64,000 nucleotides of DNA from Ruminococcus sp. (lineage in GTDB: Bacteria > Bacillota > Clostridia > Oscillospirales > Ruminococcaceae), in NCBI GenBank assembly GCA_017542125.1, contig JAFXXU010000062.1:1-64000 (forward strand). The letters are read 5' to 3'. How positions within the stretch are numbered: position 1 is the stretch's first letter; every line of letters starts with the position of its first letter. The position numbers and the translations under genes were made by a program. Below are positions 7,016 to 14,416 of the stretch, in pieces. The notes under the pieces were generated by a model that was given only the letters and a program-made list of their open reading frames with translations, did not search any database and had not been told where the DNA came from.

Positions 7016-7972
7016 TCAGGCGAACATATCGAGCAGAGCAGAGTCGATGCCGTTATCCTTGGCGATCTTCTTTACTACCTCAAGCATTTCGTCGCCCATT
7101 CCGGCAAGCTGATCATAGGTGTAGCCTGCCTTGGTGACCATATCCTCGGTGATGCCGAGAACGGAGAGAGTCATCTTGATGGCCTCTGTCGGGTCAGTGT
7201 TGGTGGGATCGTACTTGGTCATCTTGGAAAGATCGGGGAGCTCGATGGTAACATCGTCAAAGGAGATGGAATCGATCTCGACAGTCATATCGCCAAAATC
7301 AGAGCCGCTGGTAACGATCTTCTTGATATTGCCGTCGCTGTCGAAGCAGAACTTGCCTTCGCCGCCGCCCGCAATGGTGTACTTCTCAACGGTCAGGCCG
7401 TCCTCTTCGGAGCTGCCCACATAGGTGGCGCCGTCGGGAAGAGTCAGGTTATCAGCGAAGGATACATTGACGTTGCTGCCCTCCTGATAGGTGTTGCTAG
7501 CGGTGAGCACGGTAATGGAGGTGCCGGCTACAGTGTAGATCTCGGTCTCCATACCCATAAGGGTGGTGTGAACGTAGGAATCACCGTTGTTGTACTTAAA
7601 CTCGGTGTCGATCATTCCGGTAGCGCCCAGGAACGCGCTTGCATCCATCTTCATCTTCATGGCATACTTGCCGGCTTTGATCTTATCGGCAAAAGCCTGG
7701 GTGAGGGGGCCGAAAGTGCCTTCGCCCTCGGGCTCAGAGTCCTCATCGGGCTCAGACTCATCCTCGGAGCTGTCAGCAACGCTCTCCTCGGGGTCCTTCT
7801 CTTCGGGCTTGGTCTCCTCGGGCTCGCTCTCATCATCGGCGAGAGTGGTAACGGGAGCCTTGTCATCAGCCTTGCTGGAATCCTTCTTGCTGGAGGAATC
7901 GGAATCGCCGCAGGAGGTCAGTACCATAGCGGTCATAACAACAGCTGCGAGCAGTGCACAAAACTTCTTCAT
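7016..7972 (-). CDS. Lipoprotein with acidic linker and repeat-poor C-terminal domain
   Basis: The 318-residue precursor starts at ATG 7972 (AAAGGAGAAC just upstream) with MKKFCALLAAVVMTAMVLTSCG, a lipoprotein signal whose LTSC box gives a lipidated Cys near residue 21. Residues about 25-85 are a Ser/Asp/Glu/Pro-rich linker. The C-terminal 230 residues are a folded beta-rich domain (YAMKMKMDASAFLGATG ... GGEGKFCFDSDGNIKKIV) resembling LolA/LppX-like surface lipoproteins in general style. That similarity is only an impression. It is monocistronic. The function is unknown. Confidence 0.75.
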   Translation of the reverse strand: MKKFCALLAAVVMTAMVLTSCGDSDSSSKKDSSKADDKAPVTTLADDESEPEETKPEEKDPEESVADSSEDESEPDEDSEPEGEGTFGPLTQAFADKIKAGKYAMKMKMDASAFLGATGMIDTEFKYNNGDSYVHTTLMGMETEIYTVAGTSITVLTASNTYQEGSNVNVSFADNLTLPDGATYVGSSEEDGLTVEKYTIAGGGEGKFCFDSDGNIKKIVTSGSDFGDMTVEIDSISFDDVTIELPDLSKMTKYDPTNTDPTEAIKMTLSVLGITEDMVTKAGYTYDQLAGMGDEMLEVVKKIAKDNGIDSALLDMFA

Positions 7973-8061
7973 AGTATTTGTTCTCCTTTCATTCAAGGGC
8001 AGTACAGATGAACATACCCTTTATAATAACAGATAATAGCACACTTTTCTTGATTTGTCAA

Positions 8062-8541
8062 CTATTTGATTATCCCGGCCAGGTATTCGTCTGCCGCAGC
8101 CTCGTCCTCCGGGTCTTTGAACACCTTTGCTGCGATCAGCCTGTAATCACCGGAGATGAAGGGGCGCAGCTTGCCCACGGTCTTGCCGATGTCGCTGCCG
8201 CCGGAGGTGGCAAAGAGCGCGATACGCTTGCCCGTCCAGTCGAACTGCTTCATAAAGCTCTGGATGATGTTGGGAGCGCCGTAATACCAGATGGGGAAGC
8301 CCACCAATACGGTATCGCAGCTCTCAAAGGTCTCGGGCTTGCCCACGGTGGGGATGTCCTTCTTGCCGATCTTTTCCTTGTTGCAGCGCGAGATGGGGTT
8401 TTTCCAGTTGATGTCAGCCTCGGTGTAGGGCACCTCGGGCTTTACCTCGAAAAGCTCGCCCCCCGCCTTAGCGGAGATCTTCTCTGCCAGCGCGGCTGTC
8501 CTGCCGCCCGCCGAAAAATAAACTGTCAGTACCTTGCTCAT
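8062..8541 (-). CDS. Flavodoxin family protein
   Basis: This 159-residue protein starts at ATG 8541 behind GGAGGATCAAT. It opens with the flavodoxin beta-strand and phosphate loop (VLTVYFSAGGRTAALAEKI) and continues with the flavin-contacting strands VLVGFPIWYYGAPNIIQSFM and IALFATSGGSDIGKT. This matches the flavodoxin-4/NAD(P)H-oxidoreductase-like group, which binds FMN and acts in electron transfer or quinone reduction. Promoter TTGAAA-17-TATAAT lies at 8597-8625 on the minus strand. No partner gene is adjacent. Confidence 0.88.
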   Translation of the reverse strand: MSKVLTVYFSAGGRTAALAEKISAKAGGELFEVKPEVPYTEADINWKNPISRCNKEKIGKKDIPTVGKPETFESCDTVLVGFPIWYYGAPNIIQSFMKQFDWTGKRIALFATSGGSDIGKTVGKLRPFISGDYRLIAAKVFKDPEDEAAADEYLAGIIK

Positions 8542-8596
8542 ATTGATCCTCCTTTTTGCTTTCTCCGTCGGGATCGCTCCCGCAGCTTTCTTACAC

Positions 8597-8625
8597 ATTA
8601 TAACATATCCCGCCCGGGATTTCAA
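8597..8625 (-). promoter_or_regulatory. Promoter of the flavodoxin gene
   Basis: Minus-strand TTGAAA (8625-8620), 17 bp, TATAAT (8602-8597). Confidence 0.7.
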
Positions 8626-8638
8626 GCCGCAAATAAAA

Positions 8639-8667
8639 GCCGCCGCCCGTTTTTCACGGACGGCGGC
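8639..8667 (-). terminator. Terminator of the 88-residue membrane protein gene
   Basis: GCCGCCG (8639-8645) pairs with CGGCGGC (8661-8667). On the minus strand it runs into TTTTATTTG. Confidence 0.75.
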
Positions 8668-8672
8668 AAAGC

Positions 8673-8939
8673 TCAGTTGTATTTCATGAATTTCAGCAGA
8701 TCGGCGAACATCCCCACCAGGGAATAGCCAATGGCGATCACTCCGATTATCCAGAGGATGACCCCAAGTACAACGACCTCCCCCAGCAGAACTATCAGCA
8801 TTATCGCGGCAATGATTATGCCCAGATAGATGCCGACGTTTATCAGCAGGTTCTTAACATCGAGATCCTTGTCGTGCAGCGGGAATACGGTGGAGAATTC
8901 TATATCCCTCAGCTTGTCCAGCAGATCCTGAAATTTCAT
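8673..8939 (-). CDS. Small two-helix membrane protein
   Basis: The 88-residue product starts at ATG 8939 with GGGGGG 9 nt upstream. Residues 1-28 are charged (MKFQDLLDKLRDIEFSTVFP). Two hydrophobic helices follow (about 30-52 and 53-76: LINVGIYLGIIIAAIMLIVL and VVVLGVILWIIGVIAIGYSL), then a short basic tail. There is no signal cleavage site and no recognisable family. It ends at a strong terminator and is transcribed toward the flavodoxin gene. Confidence 0.7.
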   Translation of the reverse strand: MKFQDLLDKLRDIEFSTVFPLHDKDLDVKNLLINVGIYLGIIIAAIMLIVLLGEVVVLGVILWIIGVIAIGYSLVGMFADLLKFMKYN

Positions 8940-9070
8940 TGAAAAAGCCCCCCTGTAATCATATTGTTTTCTGTTCTGATTATACATCAATAATTTGATA
9001 AAATAAATACCCAAAATCAAAAATCGTGATTTTATATTAACGGGGCCGGGGCGATTTGTTCATAATGACA

Positions 9071-9099
9071 AAAAAGCCGGCGGGACACATCCGCCGGCT
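9071..9099 (-). terminator. Terminator of rpsT
   Basis: AGCCGGCGG (9075-9083) and CCGCCGGCT (9091-9099) form a perfect stem followed on the minus strand by a T run. Confidence 0.85.
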
Positions 9100-9115
9100 C
9101 ATAATGCCTGAATAA

Positions 9116-9370
9116 TTAAGCGTTCAGCGACTTGGCAAGCTGCGACTTCTTTCTTGCAGCCTTGTTCTTGTGGATGATACCCTTCGAGCAAGCCATGTCT
9201 ACCTTCTTGATAGCAGCCTTTACAGCCTCGGCCTTATTCTCAGCGCCGTCTGCAACAGCGGTATTGGCCTTCTTCAGAGCAGTCTTGAGATCGGACTTGA
9301 GAGCCTTGTTTCTCATAGTCTTGGCCTCGATGACCTTAACTCTCTTCTTAGCGGATTTAATGTTCGGCAT
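9116..9370 (-). CDS. rpsT: Ribosomal protein bS20
   Basis: The 84-residue, Lys/Ala-rich three-helix protein is typical of S20 ([20 protein letters not shown] ... [18 protein letters not shown]). It binds 16S rRNA helices 9 and 44 in the 30S body. Start ATG 9370 has GGGAGGTGTCGGTA just upstream; a longer in-frame extension has no support. It is divergent from gpr, the conserved Firmicutes rpsT/gpr pairing. Confidence 0.97.
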   Translation of the reverse strand: MPNIKSAKKRVKVIEAKTMRNKALKSDLKTALKKANTAVADGAENKAEAVKAAIKKVDMACSKGIIHKNKAARKKSQLAKSLNA

Positions 9371-9476
9371 TACCGACACCTCCCTCAGTTTTCTGAATAA
9401 TCTGCACTTATTCGCATAAACTAACTGCACGACTGAGAGGAAATGCAGCCAGCCACTTAAACAAGCCTCATTGGTT

Positions 9477-9505
9477 ATTATAACACACCGAAAAAATAAT
9501 TTCAA
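9477..9505 (-). promoter_or_regulatory. Promoter of rpsT
   Basis: Minus-strand TTGAAA (9505-9500), 17 bp, TATAAT (9482-9477), about 110 nt upstream of the start codon. Confidence 0.75.
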
Positions 9506-9590
9506 GGGGCAAGCCAAAAAAATTTGACTTTTTTTGATGACTTTTATTGTGCAATCTGCAACAAAACACCGCAGAAAGGGGCGTTTTACC

Positions 9591-10451
9591 ATGAGGACCG
9601 ACTTGGCTCTCGAATCCGAGCAGAGGGCTTCCGCTTCGGGGAAGCTGAAGGGCATCCGCAAGCGCGAGCGTTCATACGACGAGGCGGAGCTGGACGTCAC
9701 CGAGATAGATGTCCTCACCGACGAAGCTGCCGAGCTTATCGGGAAGCCGGTGGGGAGGTATATAACCATAGCCTGCCGCAGCGGGCGGCTCTCAGACCTC
9801 TGTGAAAATGCCGAGGCCAGGGCAGAATGCTTAGCCCGGGAGCTGTCGCGGCTGGTGGGCCTGCCGGAAAGGGTGCTGTTCGCAGGGCTGGGGAATGCCC
9901 ATATAACCCCCGACAGCCTGGGCCCGAGGACTGCCTCGGGGGTGTTGGCGACCCGTCACATCAAGCGCCTCGCCAAGGATATCGACAGCTCGCAGCTCTC
10001 GGAGGTCTCGGTGATCTCCGCGGGGGTAATGGCTCAGACGGGGATGGAATCCCAGGAGATGATCCGCTCGGTATGCCGTGAGGCAGGAGCGGAGCTGGTC
10101 ATCGTGGTGGATGCTCTGGCCTGCGCGGAGCTCTCCCATCTCGGCAGCACCGTTCAGCTCTGCTCAACGGGCATCTCACCGGGGAGCGGTGTGGGCAACT
10201 GCCGCTCGGAGCTCTCCGAGGCGACACTGGGGGTACCCTGCGCCGCCATAGGCGTCCCCACCGTGGTGGACTGCGCTGTCATCGCCGAGGCCGCGGGCGG
10301 GCAGCCCCTCCCCGAATACACGGGGATGATCGTCACTCCCAAGGATATCGACGAGCTCACCGCCCGGAGCGCCTCGCTTATCGCCAAGGGCATAAACCGC
10401 GCACTCCACCCCGAGCTCTCCTTTGAGGAGCTGGATCTCCTTATGAGCTAG
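9591..10451 (+). CDS. gpr: Spore germination protease GPR
   Basis: This 286-residue protein belongs to peptidase family A25, which degrades small acid-soluble spore proteins when spores germinate. It carries the [15 protein letters not shown] and VIVVDALAC segments that hold the two proposed catalytic Asp residues, plus SPGSGVGN and [12 protein letters not shown]. It is somewhat shorter than Bacillus GPR (about 370), lacking much of the N-terminal propeptide. Start ATG 9591 has GAAAGGGG upstream. It indicates a sporulation gene set elsewhere, or a relic of one. No spoIIP follows, unlike in many Clostridia. Confidence 0.93.
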   Translation: MRTDLALESEQRASASGKLKGIRKRERSYDEAELDVTEIDVLTDEAAELIGKPVGRYITIACRSGRLSDLCENAEARAECLARELSRLVGLPERVLFAGLGNAHITPDSLGPRTASGVLATRHIKRLAKDIDSSQLSEVSVISAGVMAQTGMESQEMIRSVCREAGAELVIVVDALACAELSHLGSTVQLCSTGISPGSGVGNCRSELSEATLGVPCAAIGVPTVVDCAVIAEAAGGQPLPEYTGMIVTPKDIDELTARSASLIAKGINRALHPELSFEELDLLMS

Positions 10452-10488
10452 GGCAGCGCCGCATAAAACCTGCGGGTCGCTGCCCTAG
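10448..10488. terminator. Convergent 11-bp hairpin between gpr and the permease gene
   Basis: CTAGGGCAGCG (10448-10458) and CGCTGCCCTAG (10478-10488) are perfectly complementary. Each arm contains the stop codon of one of the two convergent genes. No clear U-tract. Confidence 0.55.
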
Positions 10489-11630
10489 AAAAAGCTCCAG
10501 CTGCTCAGCAGGAAGCCGGGTATCACTACAATGATAAAGAAGGCCCAGCTCACCAGCGTGAACACCTTGATGAACCGCTTGCCCTCACCGGGGTATTCCC
10601 GGACGTAGATGCGGTAGTTTATCACAGAGGCCAGGGAGCCTATCAGCGAGCATAGCCCCGCCGTGTCGGCACCGTAGATGAGCCCCGCGAAGTTCTCGGT
10701 GAAAGGGTAGAGTACTATGGAGGCGGGCACGTTTGAGATCAGCTGGCTGAGGCCTATGGCCCACCAGTATTCGTTCCCCGCAACGGCCTTGCCCAGCAGC
10801 CCTGCGATCTTCTCGTTGGCAGCTATCGAGGATGAGAAGATGAAAAAGCAGAGGAAGGTGAACAGCAGCACATAATCGACTTTGAGAAACAGCCGCCTGT
10901 CAACTATCGCCACCGCCCCGATGACTATTGCCACGGCTATGTACCAGTATTCCGTGCGGGTGACTATGGTGAGTATCACCAGTAGGAAGAGCAGGGGGTA
11001 CATTATCCGCTTCTTTCTGCCCTCGGAGGCCCATTCTCCCAGCATCCGGGATGGGTCGGCTGAGATAGGCTCACGCAGATCCTTGCGGTAGAGCACCAGC
11101 ACGAATATAATGAGCAGTACAGCCGACATGGCGCAGAGGGGCAGCATATGCAGGATAAAGTTCCCCGCACTCGTCCCCGACTGACCGTACAAAAATAGAT
11201 TCTGGGGGCTTCCGAAGGGCATCAGCAGAGAGCCCCTTATGGCTGCGATGTTCTCCATTGAGATGACCGGCAGGATGTATTTCTCCTTGCCGCCCCCGCG
11301 GAAAATGATTATCGTCAGCGGGACGAATATCATCAGCGAAACATCGTTGGTGACGAACATAGAGGTGAAGAACACCCCGAATATCAGAAACAGCGACACC
11401 GCCGTCATATTTCCGAGTTTTGAGGCAAAGCCTATCACCGGCCGCAGGACGTTCTCCTGCTTGAAGCCCTCAAGCACGCAGAGCATCATCAGCAGGGTGC
11501 CCAGGGTATGCCAGTCGATATCCCGGAGCAGCTGAGTGCTGGGGGGCGTGATGAACAGCGCCGCTGCTGCCGCCGCAGCCGAAACGGTGAGCATCAGCTC
11601 CTTCTTTAAAAATGCCCCTACCTTTTTCAT
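10485..11630 (-). CDS. SLC13/ArsB-NhaD-like membrane permease
   Basis: This 381-residue protein of about 10-11 helices resembles the CitMHS/ArsB/NhaD ion-transporter superfamily. Marks include an Ala-rich first helix (VSAAAAAAALFIT), IDWHTLGTLLMMLCVLEGFK, FGVFFTSMFVTNDVSLMIFVPLTI and, near the end, LSQLISNVPASIVLYPFTENF. The two internal repeats each have an N-D or N-P turn. Such proteins move anions or organic acids. Start ATG 11630 has AAAAGGGGGG upstream; promoter at 11675-11703. The substrate is unknown. Confidence 0.82.
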   Translation of the reverse strand: MKKVGAFLKKELMLTVSAAAAAAALFITPPSTQLLRDIDWHTLGTLLMMLCVLEGFKQENVLRPVIGFASKLGNMTAVSLFLIFGVFFTSMFVTNDVSLMIFVPLTIIIFRGGGKEKYILPVISMENIAAIRGSLLMPFGSPQNLFLYGQSGTSAGNFILHMLPLCAMSAVLLIIFVLVLYRKDLREPISADPSRMLGEWASEGRKKRIMYPLLFLLVILTIVTRTEYWYIAVAIVIGAVAIVDRRLFLKVDYVLLFTFLCFFIFSSSIAANEKIAGLLGKAVAGNEYWWAIGLSQLISNVPASIVLYPFTENFAGLIYGADTAGLCSLIGSLASVINYRIYVREYPGEGKRFIKVFTLVSWAFFIIVVIPGFLLSSWSFF

Positions 11631-11674
11631 ACACTGTTCCCCCCTTTTCCGGAATAATAAGACCGCCAAAGGAA

Positions 11675-11703
11675 ATTATAGCACACCGCCGTGGATAAAT
11701 CAA
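11675..11703 (-). promoter_or_regulatory. Promoter of the SLC13-like permease gene
   Basis: Minus-strand TTGATT (11703-11698), 17 bp, TATAAT (11680-11675). Confidence 0.65.
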
Positions 11704-11727
11704 TTGTCGAAATCCCGAAACGCGGCA

Positions 11728-11778
11728 AAAGAGCAGCCCTCTGTTCGTCAGATCAGACAAAAACAGGGGCTGCTCTTT
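11728..11778. repeat. Long imperfect palindrome between divergent genes
   Basis: AAAGAGCAGCCCT (11728-11740) and AGGGGCTGCTCTTT (11765-11778) pair, with a nested CTGTT/AACAG, giving nearly 18 pairs around a short loop. It lies between the permease promoter and the lipoprotein start. It could be a terminator-like element, a leader hairpin or a regulator site. Confidence 0.5.
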
Positions 11779-11874
11779 GTGCGTGTATACAAAGCTAAAA
11801 AGAATGTGAGTGATCTCCGGGGCTTTGTCGTATATAGAGACAGAACGGCCCGGAAGGGCAGAAGGAGGAAAAAT

Positions 11875-13173
11875 ATGAAGAAAACAGTTTTGTTGCTTTC
11901 GGCGGTTCTGATACTCTCCGCCTGCGCCGATACTCCCGAGGATGTAAAGACAAGGACCGAGCAGCGGGAGTCGGTGCTGAGCGCCGCCCAAAGCGCCGAA
12001 GAGAGAGCAAAGTCCCCGGAGAGCAGCTCCGCGCCGGAGCTTGCAAAGCTGCCTGTCTCGGAGCTTGCCGCAGATGCGGAGCAGGCGATCTCAAAGAAGT
12101 ACTCCAATTTCGTGTTCCGTGAGGGCCTGAAGGCGGAGATCCCCGAGACCCTGCCGGTGTGCGATTTCGAGCAGGTGCGTTACGACCTGGCCAATGCGGA
12201 GAAATACGCAAAGCGCTTCTTCACCGAGGAACAGCTCTCGAAGGAAACTCTGGAGGAAAGCTCCTGGACGACGCTCAGTAGTAAATTTCAGGGAGCTTAC
12301 CCCGAGCTGGTGTTCCGGAGTATGGCCTTCCACGATGAGGATGCGGGTCTGCATTTCTGCTACAACGATAACGGCTTCCTCTGCATGATGACCCCCATCG
12401 GCATGGACAGGACCATGAACCATACCGCAGCAGGTGTCGAAGCAATGATCCGTCCCGAGCAGGGCGATGACCTCTCCTATAAATGCGTCCTCGGAGAGGA
12501 CACCGAGCCCACCACCGCTGCAGAGGCTGTCGAGACAGCGGAGAAGTGGCTCTCCGAGGTCTACGCCGACAACGAGCCCTTCTATGACTTCCGTATCAGC
12601 TCAGTCGCCGCAGTGCTTGACGACCTGGGGCAGTATTACTACTCCATCACCGCCGAGAAATACTACAAGGGCATCAAGCTCAATAATTTCGGCATCCGAA
12701 ACGGGGAAGATGTGGTAGAGGAGTCAACGGGCTATACTTATCACTGCGACATGGACACTCAATGGGAGCTTTGTCTGTTGATGTACAGCAAGGGAAATAT
12801 TGATTACTTCACCAACGGCTCCGGAGTTATCGAGCCTATCGAAAAGGGCACCCTTGAAGAGGCGGTGTCCCTATCGGCGGCGCTGGAGCATATGCAGCAG
12901 ACCTTCACCGACTTTAACCAGCCCTTTGAGATAAGCGAGATCAAGCTGAGGTATATGATCACCCCCGACAGCTACGACCCCATAGTTATCTCGATGCCCC
13001 GCTATTCCGGGATGAAGAGCACCGGCAGGATAGTCTGGGAGTTCACCTCGGATGTCCCCGCAGAGCAGCTTGTGGGGCTGGGCTCCGCCGACGATGTCCG
13101 CAAGTATATCGTCGTCGATGCCGAGACCGGCGAGCTCTGGTTCAATTTCGACCTCAACAACGGATTGTTGTGA
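11875..13173 (+). CDS. Lipoprotein, paralogue of the gene at 40749-42089
   Basis: The 432-residue precursor starts at ATG 11875 behind GAAGGAGGAAAAAT. MKKTVLLLSAVLILSACADTP gives a lipobox ending in SAC. A charged Ser/Glu linker and a large extracellular region follow. Its Cys-proximal motif (CADTPEDV) and C-terminal block (WEFTSDVPAE ... IVVDAETGELWFNFD) match the other lipoprotein in this window (CADVPDNV, WEFRLDRRLRD, ITVDVRTGELNTYFD). The two define a small family. The VD-x-TGEL pattern resembles PepSY-like or substrate-binding beta domains, but I assign no function. Confidence 0.75.
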   Translation: MKKTVLLLSAVLILSACADTPEDVKTRTEQRESVLSAAQSAEERAKSPESSSAPELAKLPVSELAADAEQAISKKYSNFVFREGLKAEIPETLPVCDFEQVRYDLANAEKYAKRFFTEEQLSKETLEESSWTTLSSKFQGAYPELVFRSMAFHDEDAGLHFCYNDNGFLCMMTPIGMDRTMNHTAAGVEAMIRPEQGDDLSYKCVLGEDTEPTTAAEAVETAEKWLSEVYADNEPFYDFRISSVAAVLDDLGQYYYSITAEKYYKGIKLNNFGIRNGEDVVEESTGYTYHCDMDTQWELCLLMYSKGNIDYFTNGSGVIEPIEKGTLEEAVSLSAALEHMQQTFTDFNQPFEISEIKLRYMITPDSYDPIVISMPRYSGMKSTGRIVWEFTSDVPAEQLVGLGSADDVRKYIVVDAETGELWFNFDLNNGLL

Positions 13174-13179
13174 TAAAAA

Positions 13180-13206
13180 GAGCCCCGAGGTCGTCCCCGG
13201 GGCTCT
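13180..13206 (-). terminator. Terminator of the BMP-family gene
   Basis: GAGCCCCG/CGGGGCTC stem. On the minus strand it is followed by TTTTTATC. Confidence 0.8.
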
Positions 13207-13210
13207 GCTG

Positions 13211-14413
13211 TTAATCTGTGACTACCGTAACGATCCCGTCAAGTATATAATGGAAGGAGGGGGCCGAGGAATTCTCGTTCTCGATATACTCCTTGCTCAG
13301 ATCAACGGTATCCGAGGGATCGTTGGGGTCGGTGCCGGTGTAATCCCCGCAGAAGACCTTGATCCTGCCCTTCTTGAGATCGGCGATGGCTTTGTCAGCC
13401 AGCTGGGCGCTGTCCTTGGTGGCGGCAGCCTCGTTGATGTCTATGAGCTTGACCCAGCCCTCCTTGAAGCCTGCGCTGGCATCGTTGCCGTGGATGCTGC
13501 CATTGATCCGCTTTTCGATGACCTTGCGGTCAAGCACCGCGCCCACCGCCGAGACCATATAAGGTGCCCAGTCGATGCGGCAGCTGGTCAGGGAGGATGT
13601 GGGAGCTACGCTCATCATATCCTGATTGTACCCCACGTGGTAGACGGGGTAGGGCTTGTCGGCATTCTCGCAGGCGATAGCCGAGCCTATGGTGTTGGTG
13701 TGGTGTGAGATTATAACGCAGCCATCGTCAATGAGCTTCTCCGCCAGACGCTTTTCAAGGGAGAAGTTGCCCCAGCTGTCGCTGTAACGCACCTTCATGA
13801 CTGCGCTCGGGCACTGTGACCTGACGCCCAGCAGGAAAGCCGTATATCCCGAGATGACCTCTGCCACGGAGTAAGCCGCAACGTAGCCCACCACAGCCTG
13901 TTCCGGGGTTATGAGCCCCTGATCTATCATCTCGTTGAGCTTTGCGCCCGCCAGGATGCCTGTCACATATCTTGCCTCGTAAATCTCACCCATAAAGGTG
14001 TGATAGTTGTTCAGGTCGTCAGAGGCGTTGTCGCAGGTGGCGGCGCAGATCTGAACGTCCGGGTGCTTGGCGGCAGCCGCCTTAGCGCCCTCGCCGTAGC
14101 CGTAGGAGTTGGTGAAGATTATCTCGCAGCCCAGGGACGCCAGCTCGTCGATGACCGCCTCGCCGGATTCGTGGGGAACGTTGAAGCGCTCGATGATCTC
14201 GGCTCTGCCGTCGTACTCGGCGGCTATCATCTCGGCGGCGTCTGTGAAGTTGGCGCTGTAGGGGGTGCCCTCGTCGCCGTCGTATATCAGCCCCACCTTT
14301 ACCTTGTTCTGGGAGGTATCGGTCTTAAGAGCCACGAAAAGGAGCCATGCTATGCTCAGAGCCAGCAGTGATGCGATCACCGCGCAGAGTATGCCTTGCC
14401 TTGATCGCTGCAT
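13211..14413 (-). CDS. BMP-family (Med/PnrA-like) substrate-binding protein
   Basis: This 400-residue protein is anchored by an N-terminal membrane segment (ILCAVIASLLALSIAWLLFV) with no lipobox. The body follows the basic-membrane-protein fold that binds nucleosides or related ligands: KVGLIYDGDEGTPYSANFTDA, EIIFTNSYGYGEGAKAAAAKHPDVQIC, TGILAGAKLNEMI and CVIISHHTNTIGSAIACENA. It starts 3 nt after the HD-GYP receptor stop, with its ribosome site overlapping that gene's end, so the two are cotranscribed and probably act together. No ABC permease or ATPase is adjacent, suggesting a sensing and not a transport role. Confidence 0.85.
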   Translation of the reverse strand: MQRSRQGILCAVIASLLALSIAWLLFVALKTDTSQNKVKVGLIYDGDEGTPYSANFTDAAEMIAAEYDGRAEIIERFNVPHESGEAVIDELASLGCEIIFTNSYGYGEGAKAAAAKHPDVQICAATCDNASDDLNNYHTFMGEIYEARYVTGILAGAKLNEMIDQGLITPEQAVVGYVAAYSVAEVISGYTAFLLGVRSQCPSAVMKVRYSDSWGNFSLEKRLAEKLIDDGCVIISHHTNTIGSAIACENADKPYPVYHVGYNQDMMSVAPTSSLTSCRIDWAPYMVSAVGAVLDRKVIEKRINGSIHGNDASAGFKEGWVKLIDINEAAATKDSAQLADKAIADLKKGRIKVFCGDYTGTDPNDPSDTVDLSKEYIENENSSAPSFHYILDGIVTVVTD

Positions 14414-14416
14414 AGC

